From contig VBGR01000036.1 of the NCBI GenBank assembly GCA_005880695.1, positions 1 through 64,000 on the forward strand: 64,000 nucleotides of DNA. Reading direction: 5' to 3'. The notes under the pieces are model-generated. The model worked only from the letters and a program-made list of their open reading frames with translations, was not told the origin of the DNA and ran no database searches. Positions 56,459-63,908 of this stretch are shown in pieces. This DNA is from Chloroflexota bacterium. GTDB lineage: Bacteria; Chloroflexota; Dormibacteria; Dormibacterales; Dormibacteraceae. A program made the position numbers and the translations under genes. How positions within the stretch are numbered: position 1 is the stretch's first letter; the number at the start of each line of letters is the position of its first letter.

Positions 56459-56821
56459 TTGAAGAAGGGCCTCCGCCTCACCGGTCGCCGAGACTTCCAG
56501 CGACTGCTCTCCTCGCGGCGGCTCTATGCCGGCCAGGCGATCGTCGGCTTCGCGGCGCCGGGCCGGGCGGCCGCCGGGAACCGGGTCGGGGTCGGCGTCA
56601 GCCGCCAGATCAAAGGGGCAGTCGCGCGGAATCGGGCGCGGCGACGGCTGCGGGAGGCGCTCCGGTTGCGGCTAGAGAACCCTGATTCGAGATGGAGCGA
56701 GGCGGGAATAACCTTCGACATGGTCGTCATCGCTCGGCCGGCCACACTCGAAATGTCCTTTTCAGAATTGGAAGCTGAGGCGGGCCGCTTCCTGCGGCGC
56801 CTGCATGCCGGGTCCGCATGA
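56459..56821 (+). CDS. rnpA: Ribonuclease P protein component
   Basis: A 120-aa protein subunit that helps RNase P RNA mature tRNA 5' ends. [49 protein letters not shown] (the RNR motif) and MVVIARPAT are the family blocks. TTG 56459 is the start, 18 bp after rpmH. Confidence 0.93.
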   Translation: MKKGLRLTGRRDFQRLLSSRRLYAGQAIVGFAAPGRAAAGNRVGVGVSRQIKGAVARNRARRRLREALRLRLENPDSRWSEAGITFDMVVIARPATLEMSFSELEAEAGRFLRRLHAGSA

Positions 56822-57027
56822 CGCGCGCCGTCCTCGCCCTGATTCGGGGCTACCAGGGCAGCCTCGCCCACGTATTCGGTGGCCAGTGTCGCTACTACCC
56901 TTCTTGCTCCCACTACACTTACGAGGCGGTCGAACGGTACGGCTGGGCGCGTGGATCCTGGATGGGGATTTTGCGGATCCTTCGCTGCCATCCCTTTGCG
57001 AAGGGCGGTTACGATCCAGTCCCGTGA
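56818..57027 (+). CDS. yidD: Membrane protein insertion efficiency factor
   Basis: A 69-aa protein. [26 protein letters not shown] and [16 protein letters not shown] are the YidD signatures with three conserved cysteines. It overlaps rnpA (ATGA) and precedes yidC, as in most bacteria. Confidence 0.93.
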   Translation: MTRAVLALIRGYQGSLAHVFGGQCRYYPSCSHYTYEAVERYGWARGSWMGILRILRCHPFAKGGYDPVP

Positions 57028-57087
57028 CGGCACCGTGTCAGAAATGAACGCAGCGACCTACTCCCATCTGTCCAGGAGCGACCCGCC

Positions 57088-57882
57088 ATCAATCTGAGCG
57101 AACTCTTCAAGCTGCTGGCTCCCATTCATGACGTCTGGTGGGCCATCTTCGGCGTGACTATCAAGACCGGCCTGAGCCTGCTCTACAACACGTTCGTGAC
57201 GGTGCCGGTGCTGCAGGCGATCGGGGCCTACGGTGTCTCCATCATCGTGCTCACGATTGTCATCAAGTTGATCCTGGCGCCGCTCTATCAGTGGCAGCTG
57301 TCGCTCAGCCGCAAGAGCATGCAGGAGCAGCGCAAACTGGCGCCCGAAGTGGCCAAGTTGAAGAAGAAATATAAAGGCGATCCGCAAAAACTCAACGCCG
57401 CCACCATGGAGCTTTATCGCGAGCATGGAGTCAATCCGCTGGGCGGTCTTGCAGGCTGCTTTCCGGCTGTAATTCAGATCCCGATCCTGACCGCTTTGTA
57501 CTGGGTCTTCTACACGTTCAAGGGAGCGGCCGACACGCATTTCCTGTTCATCCCGAGCCTCAATGACCTGCCCAATCATCACCTCCTGATTCCAGGGGTG
57601 CCGGTACCTACAGTCGTCTACCTCGTGATTCCGCTACTGGCGGCGGCGTCGACCTGGATTCAAGCCAGAATGATGCAGCAGCCGGCCAATCCGCTGGCGA
57701 CCGAACAGGAGCTGCAGACGCAGCAGATGACCAAGAGCATGCAGGTGATGATGCCGCTGATGATCGCCTACTTTGCGGTCATCACACCGGCCGGACTTGG
57801 CCTCTATTGGTTCATTTCTAACTGCGTGGCTATAATCCAGCAGTACCTGGTCAACGGGGGCTGGAGACCGCCGGGAAGTTGA
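57088..57882 (+). CDS. yidC: Membrane protein insertase YidC/Oxa1 (apparent ATC start)
   Basis: A polytopic insertase of about 264 aa. LTIVIKLILAPLYQWQLSLSRKSM, QKLNAATMELYREHGVNPLGG and CFPAVIQIPILTALYWVFY are diagnostic, with a C-terminal GLGLYWFISN. GTG 57154 is the first conventional start but cuts into the N-terminal region. The frame is open from the stop at 57027 with no ATG, GTG or TTG. ATC 57088 (INLSELFKLLAPIHDVWW) has AGGAG nine nt upstream. CTG 57094 is less well spaced. Confidence 0.85.
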   Translation: MNLSELFKLLAPIHDVWWAIFGVTIKTGLSLLYNTFVTVPVLQAIGAYGVSIIVLTIVIKLILAPLYQWQLSLSRKSMQEQRKLAPEVAKLKKKYKGDPQKLNAATMELYREHGVNPLGGLAGCFPAVIQIPILTALYWVFYTFKGAADTHFLFIPSLNDLPNHHLLIPGVPVPTVVYLVIPLLAAASTWIQARMMQQPANPLATEQELQTQQMTKSMQVMMPLMIAYFAVITPAGLGLYWFISNCVAIIQQYLVNGGWRPPGS

Positions 57883-58511
57883 AGTCTACTGAGGGTCGAG
57901 GGCGCACCCTCGATGAAGCCATTGACGCCGCGTTGATCGAGCTCGGCGAAAGCCGTCGCAACGTAGACGTGAGGGTTGTCAAGGAATCGCCGGAAGAGAC
58001 AGTCGTGCAGGTTTCGGTGATGGACGCCGAGGCGCCGGCGCCGCCGGCCGCGGACGAGACGGCCGAAGAAAGCCGGACCGCGGTTGCCAATCTGCTCGAC
58101 CTGATGGGTATCAAGAGCCAGGTCAGCGTCCGTCAGGGGGGCGATCCGATCGTCCTGGATGTGAGTGGTCGCGACCTGGGGCCCCTGATCGGTTGGCGAG
58201 GCGAAAATCTGCGCGCTCTGCAGACCGTTGTGAACATGGTCCTGAGCCGCCGGCTGCTCGAGAACCGGCGTGTCATCGTCGACGTCGAGCGCTACCGGCA
58301 AAGACGCGAACACACGGTTCGCGAGATCGCCTACCGCGCGGCTCGCCAGGTCAAGGTCACCGGCGACCCGATCACGCTCGACGCGATGCAGCCGTTCGAG
58401 CGGCGGGCGATCCACCTGGCGCTGGAAGACGACCCGGAGGTGACCACGGTCAGCGTCGGGGAGGAACCAGGCCGCCGAGTCGTCGTCGAGCCGCGCCGCT
58501 CGGAGCCCTGA
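57879..58511 (+). CDS. jag: Jag/KhpB RNA-binding protein
   Basis: A 210-aa SpoIIIJ-associated protein. It has an N-terminal Jag domain (GRTLDEAIDAALIELGESRRNVDVRVV), a KH domain (GPLIGWRGENLRALQTVVN) and an R3H domain (PFERRAIHLALEDDPEVTTVSVGEEPGRRVV). It overlaps yidC by 4 nt (TTGA). KhpB proteins bind RNA and influence cell division and envelope synthesis. Confidence 0.92.
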   Translation: MKSTEGRGRTLDEAIDAALIELGESRRNVDVRVVKESPEETVVQVSVMDAEAPAPPAADETAEESRTAVANLLDLMGIKSQVSVRQGGDPIVLDVSGRDLGPLIGWRGENLRALQTVVNMVLSRRLLENRRVIVDVERYRQRREHTVREIAYRAARQVKVTGDPITLDAMQPFERRAIHLALEDDPEVTTVSVGEEPGRRVVVEPRRSEP

Positions 58512-58521
58512 AGCCGGATCG

Positions 58522-58788
58522 GTGGCGCCGAGCTGGGAGCCCCTCGCCAGGCACATCCGGCGGGCCGTCAGCCTCGTCAACTCAGTGGCCGACGAGGCTG
58601 GTGATGAAGAGATAACTCCAAGCGAGATCGCGGAAGCGATTCGCGACGCGAGCGAGGCCGGCGCAGCTGCGCCGGAGAAGGTCCGCCGCTACCTGCTGGA
58701 AGCGCTTGACGCGGTCTCTGACGGGATGCCCGCCGACTACGTGGCGATGAGCTTGTACGCCGCGCTCGGCGCGCTCCGGGAGGCCTGA
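58522..58788 (+). CDS. Small helical protein of unknown function
   Basis: An 88-aa protein from GTG 58522, 10 bp after jag. It has two predicted amphipathic helical stretches (LARHIRRAVSLVNSVADEA; APEKVRRYLLEALDAVSDG) and no recognised motif. Spacing and codon use support a real last gene of the rpmH-jag operon. In many bacteria mnmE would follow here; it does not. Confidence 0.5.
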   Translation: MAPSWEPLARHIRRAVSLVNSVADEAGDEEITPSEIAEAIRDASEAGAAAPEKVRRYLLEALDAVSDGMPADYVAMSLYAALGALREA

Positions 58789-58825
58789 CCAGGCGCGCCG
58801 GCCGACCTGTCCCGCCGGCCGGAAA

Positions 58826-58841
58826 TGTTCCACGTTTTACA
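58826..58841. repeat. parS-like site 7 (hybrid), intergenic
   Basis: TGTTCCACGTTTTACA in the 127-bp gap before the M16 peptidase gene. It is identical to 27516 and 35967, but here with no coding constraint. Confidence 0.78.
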
Positions 58842-58901
58842 GCCGCCGCAGCGCCTCCCCGCGGCGGAGATGGCGCCAGCTTGGCCTTCTTCCAGCCTCG
58901 A

Positions 58902-58907
58902 TATACT
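58902..58907 (+). promoter_or_regulatory. Candidate -10 box of the M16 peptidase gene
   Basis: TATACT ends 8 nt before ATG 58916. There is no ribosome-binding site in the remaining bases, so a leaderless transcript is likely. Confidence 0.5.
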
Positions 58908-58915
58908 GGCCTCGA

Positions 58916-60190
58916 ATGAGCGCTGGCCAGTTCGGGGTCGTTGCTCTCGAGGGCGGCGCTCGTCTGGTCACAGCCCCGATGCTGGATCGCGCATCGGCCA
59001 GCCTGGTGCTGATGTTCTCGGTCGGCTCGCGGTACGAAGACGAGCGACTCGGAGGCATCTCCCACTTTGTCGAGCACCTCTTTTTCAAAGGCACCCAACG
59101 CCGCGCCACAGCCAAGGAGATCGCGGAGGCCATCGAGGGCGTCGGCGGTTCCATCAACGCCTCCACCGACAAGGAAGTGACCAGCTACTGGACGCGCGTC
59201 CCGAGGGACCATGTCGAGCTCGCGGTGGACGTGCTCTTCGACATCGTGACCAATTCCCAGCTGGCACCGGATGACATCGATCGGGAGCGCCTGGTGATCC
59301 TGGAAGAGCTGAAGATGTATCAGGATCTTCCGCAGGACTACGTGCACAGCCTCTTCGAAGAGGTGATGTGGCCCGCACACCCGCTTGGCCGGGACATCGG
59401 CGGCACCTTGAAGTCCGTCAAAGAGATCAGCCGCGACGACCTCACGGCATACATCAAGGGCCACTACCTGCTACCGAACCTGGTGGTGAGCGTCTCCGGC
59501 GGTGTCGGGGAGGCCCAGGCGAGAGGCCTCGTGGAGAGCCGCCTGGGACTGCCGGCCAGCCCAAACGGCGCACCTTACCAACCCGCCCCGCCGGGTCCGA
59601 GCAAGGCCAACCTTCGACTCCTCAAAAAGGAGACGGAGCAGGCCCACATTTGCATCGGCGTACCCGGGATCTCCTACCTGGACGACGATCGCTACGCGCT
59701 CGACATCGTCAACGCGATTCTGGGCGAGGGGATGAGTTCACGCCTGTTTCTCGAGATCAGGGAGCGGCGCGGCCTCGCCTACGACGTACACAGCTACACC
59801 AGCAAGCACCGCGACTCCGGTTACTTCGCCGTGTACGCGGGGGTCGACCCGAGCAAGGCTCTGGAAGCCTGCAAGGCGATCATCGCGGAGCTGCACCGGA
59901 TCGCCGACGAAGAAGTCCCCCTCACCGAGCTGGCCAAGGCCCGCGAGTTCACAAAGGGACGGCTTCGGTTGGGCCTGGAAAGCACCAATGCGATGGCCAG
60001 CTGGCTGGGCCAGCAAGCCCTGCTCACCGGTCGGATCAGAACCGAGGCTGAGGTCGTCGCCGAGGTCGACGCGATCGATGTCGCCACTGCGAGCCGGGTC
60101 GCCAAACGCGTCCTCAACCAGCCGCTCCAGCTGGCGGTGATCGGCCCCTTCGACTCCGACGGCGCCTTCCGGGCCCTGATCGAGGCGTAA
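58916..60190 (+). CDS. M16-family zinc metallopeptidase
   Basis: A 424-aa processing-peptidase-like enzyme. GGISHFVEHLFFKGT holds the inverted zinc motif HxxEH, with the distal Glu in the downstream EELKMYQD region. SSRLFLEIRERRGLAYDVHSYTS is the R/Y motif of the C-terminal half. No signal peptide is seen, so it is probably cytoplasmic. It lies between the jag operon and the convergent lepB gene. Confidence 0.9.
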   Translation: MSAGQFGVVALEGGARLVTAPMLDRASASLVLMFSVGSRYEDERLGGISHFVEHLFFKGTQRRATAKEIAEAIEGVGGSINASTDKEVTSYWTRVPRDHVELAVDVLFDIVTNSQLAPDDIDRERLVILEELKMYQDLPQDYVHSLFEEVMWPAHPLGRDIGGTLKSVKEISRDDLTAYIKGHYLLPNLVVSVSGGVGEAQARGLVESRLGLPASPNGAPYQPAPPGPSKANLRLLKKETEQAHICIGVPGISYLDDDRYALDIVNAILGEGMSSRLFLEIRERRGLAYDVHSYTSKHRDSGYFAVYAGVDPSKALEACKAIIAELHRIADEEVPLTELAKAREFTKGRLRLGLESTNAMASWLGQQALLTGRIRTEAEVVAEVDAIDVATASRVAKRVLNQPLQLAVIGPFDSDGAFRALIEA

Positions 60191-60217
60191 AAAGCCCGGG
60201 CCGCCTAGGGCCCGGCC
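60189..60217 (-). terminator. Rho-independent terminator of lepB
   Basis: On the minus strand, CCGGGCC and GGCCCGG pair (7 bp, 6-nt loop, plus-strand 196-202 with 209-215 of the 60 kb block) and are followed after two bases by five T residues. It sits directly downstream of lepB and overlaps the stop of the convergent M16 gene. Confidence 0.6.
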
Positions 60218-60221
60218 CCGG

Positions 60222-60812
60222 TCAAGCTGCCGCGGGCAGACTCGTCCCCGGCTCTAGAGTGGGTCGTTTCGGCAGCAGGCCGAAATGGTCAAGCGGCAGG
60301 ATGCGAACCCAGGCACGAGATTCGATGTCGTCGATGCTGATCGGGCCGAAGGTGCGGGAGTCGCTGGAATGGTTGCGGTTGTCGCCCATGACGAAGTAGC
60401 GATCAGCTGGGATGACGCCGCTTGGATCGCTGCTGCCGGCAGTCGGCCAGTTGTTCTGAGTCACCCAGGGGTCGTGCGGATCCAGATAAGGCTCGTCGAG
60501 CAAGTGGCCGTTGATGTAGATGTGGGCGCGGATGATGCGCACCTGCTCGCCGGGCAGTCCGATGACGCGCTTTACGTAATCCTGGGACTGGTCGAAAGGA
60601 CTCTTGAGAATGACGATATCCCCCCGGTTCGGGCGAGTGAAGCGCAGATCTGCCTTGGTGGCCAGCAGATAGTCGTTGTCATTCAGGGTCGGGACCATCG
60701 AGTAACCGATCACGTGGACGGTCTGGATGGCGAAGGTGATCACGAAGTAGAGACCCAGCGCGAGCAGCAGGATCTCCGCGAGCTCCACGACGAAAGACTT
60801 GGCCGGTTCCAA
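60222..60812 (-). CDS. lepB: Signal peptidase I
   Basis: Membrane-anchored serine protease that cleaves signal peptides. It has 196 aa from TTG 60812. One N-terminal helix (VVELAEILLLALGLYFVITF) is followed by catalytic Ser38 in IGYSMVPTL and Lys81 in DYVKRVIGLPGEQV, then GDNRNHSSDSRTFGPI. All Box B-E regions are present. parB is next upstream, across a gap holding a parS-like site. Confidence 0.94.
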   Translation of the reverse strand: MEPAKSFVVELAEILLLALGLYFVITFAIQTVHVIGYSMVPTLNDNDYLLATKADLRFTRPNRGDIVILKSPFDQSQDYVKRVIGLPGEQVRIIRAHIYINGHLLDEPYLDPHDPWVTQNNWPTAGSSDPSGVIPADRYFVMGDNRNHSSDSRTFGPISIDDIESRAWVRILPLDHFGLLPKRPTLEPGTSLPAAA

Positions 60813-60923
60813 TGAGCGCTGGGTTACTCCCGAAATCTGGTCTGGAATCAGTACCGCTCCCGCCGCAGGCTAGATTCTAGCCAGCGCCGTCCGGGACCCG
60901 CCCCGCGCTGGATCTGAAGCCGA

Positions 60924-60939
60924 TGTAAAACGTGGAACA
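60924..60939. repeat. parS-like site 8 (hybrid, opposite orientation), between lepB and parB
   Basis: TGTAAAACGTGGAACA is the reverse complement of the hybrid at 58826, 35967 and 27516. It lies 11 bp after the parB stop, in the gap to lepB. Confidence 0.78.
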
Positions 60940-60949
60940 ACCCGGCGGA

Positions 60950-61801
60950 TCAGTGCGTCAGCTTCTCGTAAAGACGTTGCAGCTCGTCTCGGCTCGCGTA
61001 GCTCAAACAGATGCGCCCGCGCCTGAGGCTGCCGGTGATCGCCACCGGGACTCCGAGCGCGTCCTGGACCTCGACCGTGAGCTGCTCGAGCACCCCCTGG
61101 GCGTCGCTCGAGCGGCGGCGGGGCTGGGCCGGCTGGTAGGTCTTCACCCAGGCCTCCGCCTGCCTGACCGAGAAGCGGCGTCCGAGTACGACCTTGAGGC
61201 CGCGTTCCTGGGCCGCCTCGTCGGGGAGTCCGGCCAGCGCGCGGGCATGGCCGGCGCTGAGCGCGCCTGTGGCCAGCGCCGACTGCACCGCGGGGCAGGT
61301 CTGCAGGAGTCGGAGAGCCTGGGCGACTGAGACCCGGTTCTTGCCGAGCCGGAGGGCCACCTCCTCCTGGGTCAGCCCGTACTGGTCGATCAAAGCCCGC
61401 ACTCCGTGTGCTTCTTCGAGTGGGTTGAGGTCGGCGCGCTGGAGGTTTTCGATGAGGCCGATCACGAGCCGGTCGAGGTCGTCCGGCTCATTTCGCACCA
61501 GCGCCGGAATCCGGGTCTGGCCGGCCAGCCTAGCAGCCCGCCAGCGACGCTCGCCGGCGAGCAGCTCGTAGCCCTCGGGCAGCGCCCGCACGATGACCGG
61601 CTGGAGTACGCCGTGGCGACGAATCGACTCCGCCAGCTCCCGCAGCGGCTCCGCTTCGAAAGAGCGCCGCAGCTGCTGCGACGACGGTCTGATCTGGTCG
61701 ACCGCGATCAGCTGCGGAACACCGCTCTCGCGACCGTCGCTGGGCAGCGGAATCAGGGCTTCGAGCCCCCGACCGAGCCCTCGTTTCTTGGCTTCCATCA
61801 T
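60950..61801 (-). CDS. parB: Chromosome-partitioning protein ParB
   Basis: A 283-aa CTP-dependent clamp that loads at parS. The N-terminal RGLGRGLEALIPLPS is the ParA-stimulating peptide region. The CTPase pocket motif AGERRWRAARLAG and ENLQRADLNPLEEA box are intact. The helix-turn-helix (LTQEEVALRLGKNRVSVAQALRLLQ) with GALSAGHARALAGL follows, then the C-terminal dimer domain. Its recognition helix should match the variant sites listed here. ATG 61801 overlaps parA. Confidence 0.95.
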   Translation of the reverse strand: MMEAKKRGLGRGLEALIPLPSDGRESGVPQLIAVDQIRPSSQQLRRSFEAEPLRELAESIRRHGVLQPVIVRALPEGYELLAGERRWRAARLAGQTRIPALVRNEPDDLDRLVIGLIENLQRADLNPLEEAHGVRALIDQYGLTQEEVALRLGKNRVSVAQALRLLQTCPAVQSALATGALSAGHARALAGLPDEAAQERGLKVVLGRRFSVRQAEAWVKTYQPAQPRRRSSDAQGVLEQLTVEVQDALGVPVAITGSLRRGRICLSYASRDELQRLYEKLTH

Positions 61802-62631
61802 CGCGAGAGAACCTCCTTCGCCAGCTGCCGGTAAGCCTGGGCCCCTCGGCAGTTAGGGTCGTATTCGGTCACCGGCTGGCCGTGGCTGGGCGCCTCGCTG
61901 AGCCGGACGTTGCGGGGGATCAAGGTCTCGTAGATCTTTTCGGGATAGGCGCGGCGGACTTCCTGCACCACGTCCCAGCCGAGCGTCGTCCGGGAGTCGA
62001 GCTGGGTCATCAGGATGCCGGCCAGTCGAAGCCCAGGGTTGAGGCGCTCGCGCACGAGTTCCATCGTGTAAAGGAGGTGGCCCAAGCCCTCCAGGGCGTA
62101 GTACTCGCACTGGACGGGGATGAGCACCTCGTGGGCGGCGGTGAGTGCATTCAGGGTCAGCAGGCCGAGCGAGGGCGGACAGTCGATGAGCACGTGACCA
62201 AAGCCGCCGCTGAGCTCCCGGAGCGCCAGCTGCAGCCGGCGCTCGCGGTCCTCGACCAGGGCCAGCTCGATCTCGCCACCCGCCAGGGAGACGTGCGAGG
62301 GCACCAGGTGCAGTCCGGGCACGGAGGTGGCGACGGCCACGTCATCGATCACCGCTTCACCAGCCAGCAGGTGATAGACGTTGAGGCGCTGGCGGCGCAC
62401 GTCGAAGCCGAGGCCACTGGTGGAGTTGGCCTGCGGGTCGAGGTCGATGAGAACCACCTGCCGGCCCAGCTCGGCCATCGAGGCGGCGAGGTTGATGGCG
62501 GTCGTGGTCTTGCCCACGCCGCCCTTCTGATTGACCACGGCCATGATCCGCGTTTCACTGGCGTACCCCAAGATCTTGGGGTCACGGCTGTCTAAGGGGG
62601 CCACAGTTGGTGTGATTTGCTCCAGTGCCAT
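61798..62631 (-). CDS. parA: Chromosome-partitioning ATPase ParA
   Basis: A 277-aa deviant Walker A ATPase. VVNQKGGVGKTTTAINLAAS (P-loop), LIDLDPQANSTSGLG, VLIDCPPSLGLLTLNAL and IPVQCEYYALEGLGHLL are diagnostic. The N-terminal ~29 residues (to AVVNQKGG) are longer than in Soj. TAGAAT lies about 15 nt before ATG 62631. It is followed by parB with an ATGA overlap. Confidence 0.95.
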   Translation of the reverse strand: MALEQITPTVAPLDSRDPKILGYASETRIMAVVNQKGGVGKTTTAINLAASMAELGRQVVLIDLDPQANSTSGLGFDVRRQRLNVYHLLAGEAVIDDVAVATSVPGLHLVPSHVSLAGGEIELALVEDRERRLQLALRELSGGFGHVLIDCPPSLGLLTLNALTAAHEVLIPVQCEYYALEGLGHLLYTMELVRERLNPGLRLAGILMTQLDSRTTLGWDVVQEVRRAYPEKIYETLIPRNVRLSEAPSHGQPVTEYDPNCRGAQAYRQLAKEVLSR

Positions 62632-62684
62632 CTTGATTCGGAGGCATTCTAACTCCGAGTTCCGGAAGGACGCTAGATACCTGG

Positions 62685-63680
62685 TTAAGGCTGGCTTGGG
62701 GCTGGCTGAGGCCGCGCCCGGGCGACCAGCCAGGCGCCGGCCAGGAGCACCAGCAGCCCAGCCTCGGCGACCGCCGTCCAGAGGAGGTAAACAGGCCCGG
62801 TGGGTAACCCGGCGAGGGCGTCGAAGGCGACATGGGCAACAATCGAGCTGCTGGTGTTCGTGAAGCGCCGGAGCAGCCCCAGACCGCAGCTGGTGATAAA
62901 GACGGTCAGGGTGTCCACGGAAAGTCCGTACTGGGTGTGGAGCGACGTAAAGACCAGGGACGTCCAGATGATGCCCAGGCGGGGCTGAAGGGCGCCTCGA
63001 AAGAGAATTTCCTCCGAGATGCCCGCCGCCAGTGCGATCAGGGCGATGCCGCCCGGGTCCAGGAGGTGCGCGTAGTAATGATCGGTGGCAGTTCGCAGGC
63101 GTTCGGCCAGGCCGGGGTCGAGGAATCCCTGCAGTTGCTCCCCGCCATAGCTCAAAAAGAAGCCCGCTCCGGCCAAAGCCAGGCCCGCCACCAGCTGCCA
63201 CCAGGCTGGTAAGACAAGACCCAGGCGACTCAGCGATTCGGCCAGGCGACGACGCGTGAAAAGGCCGACGCCCAGGAGCGCTGCTGCAATGAAGGGCAGC
63301 TCCTGGCCAACGATATCGATCCGTTCCAGGCTCGGGCCTGTCGCCACCTGGTGGAGGACGTCGGCCGAGGCCTGAAATCCAGCCTGGCCCCCGACGATGA
63401 GGATCGTGACGACCAACGCGAAGACCGTGACCGGACTGTCCGGGTCGATCGGTAGCAGGCGCGCGAGCACTTGACGGGGCCCGCGGCGCATGACAACCAC
63501 CGCCGAACCGGCGGTCGCGAGCTGGACTGCGGAAGCGAGCCGCAGACCCGCCGGCGAGGTGCCCGGTGAGACCAGGAAGGAAGCGGCCACGGTGTTGAGC
63601 ACGACGAAGGCGATCGCCGCTCCCAAGAAGACCAGGTTCAGGATCGCCGCCCAGCGCCGGCTGGCTGCGAGGTTGGCCAC
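62685..63680 (-). CDS. CPBP-family intramembrane protease
   Basis: A 331-aa polytopic membrane protein. ISEEILFRGAL (EExxxR), FTSLHTQYG and IVAHVAFDAL are the three CAAX/CPBP catalytic motifs. About eight to nine helices are seen. The frame stays open upstream, with a further hydrophobic stretch (SEAILLAPLPAVVVANLAAS), so the true start may lie beyond GTG 63680. CPBP members process prenylated or bacteriocin-type substrates; here the substrate is unknown. Confidence 0.85.
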   Translation of the reverse strand: MANLAASRRWAAILNLVFLGAAIAFVVLNTVAASFLVSPGTSPAGLRLASAVQLATAGSAVVVMRRGPRQVLARLLPIDPDSPVTVFALVVTILIVGGQAGFQASADVLHQVATGPSLERIDIVGQELPFIAAALLGVGLFTRRRLAESLSRLGLVLPAWWQLVAGLALAGAGFFLSYGGEQLQGFLDPGLAERLRTATDHYYAHLLDPGGIALIALAAGISEEILFRGALQPRLGIIWTSLVFTSLHTQYGLSVDTLTVFITSCGLGLLRRFTNTSSSIVAHVAFDALAGLPTGPVYLLWTAVAEAGLLVLLAGAWLVARARPQPAPSQP

Positions 63681-63908
63681 GACGACCGCCGGAAGCGGCG
63701 CCAGCAGGATGGCCTCGCTGACCCAGTCGAAGAGGAAGTGAGGGTGGCTCAGAACGGCGGAAAGGAGGAGGGCAGAGTGCCGGCAGCGGCGGCCGGCCCG
63801 CTCGCGAACGAGTACGGGCCAGGCATGGGGCGAGTATAGGCGCGGGCCTCCCGCCTGACCTTCGGCGGAGGGGGAGGCGATCGGCGCGGTCGATAGAATT
63901 AGGCACCG

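Noticed and set aside
19918-60939. The repeated palindromes as transcription-factor operators or insertion-sequence ends
   Set aside because: Most copies lie within genes, not promoters, and there are no transposases, target duplications or flanking repeats. Proximity to parB favours parS.
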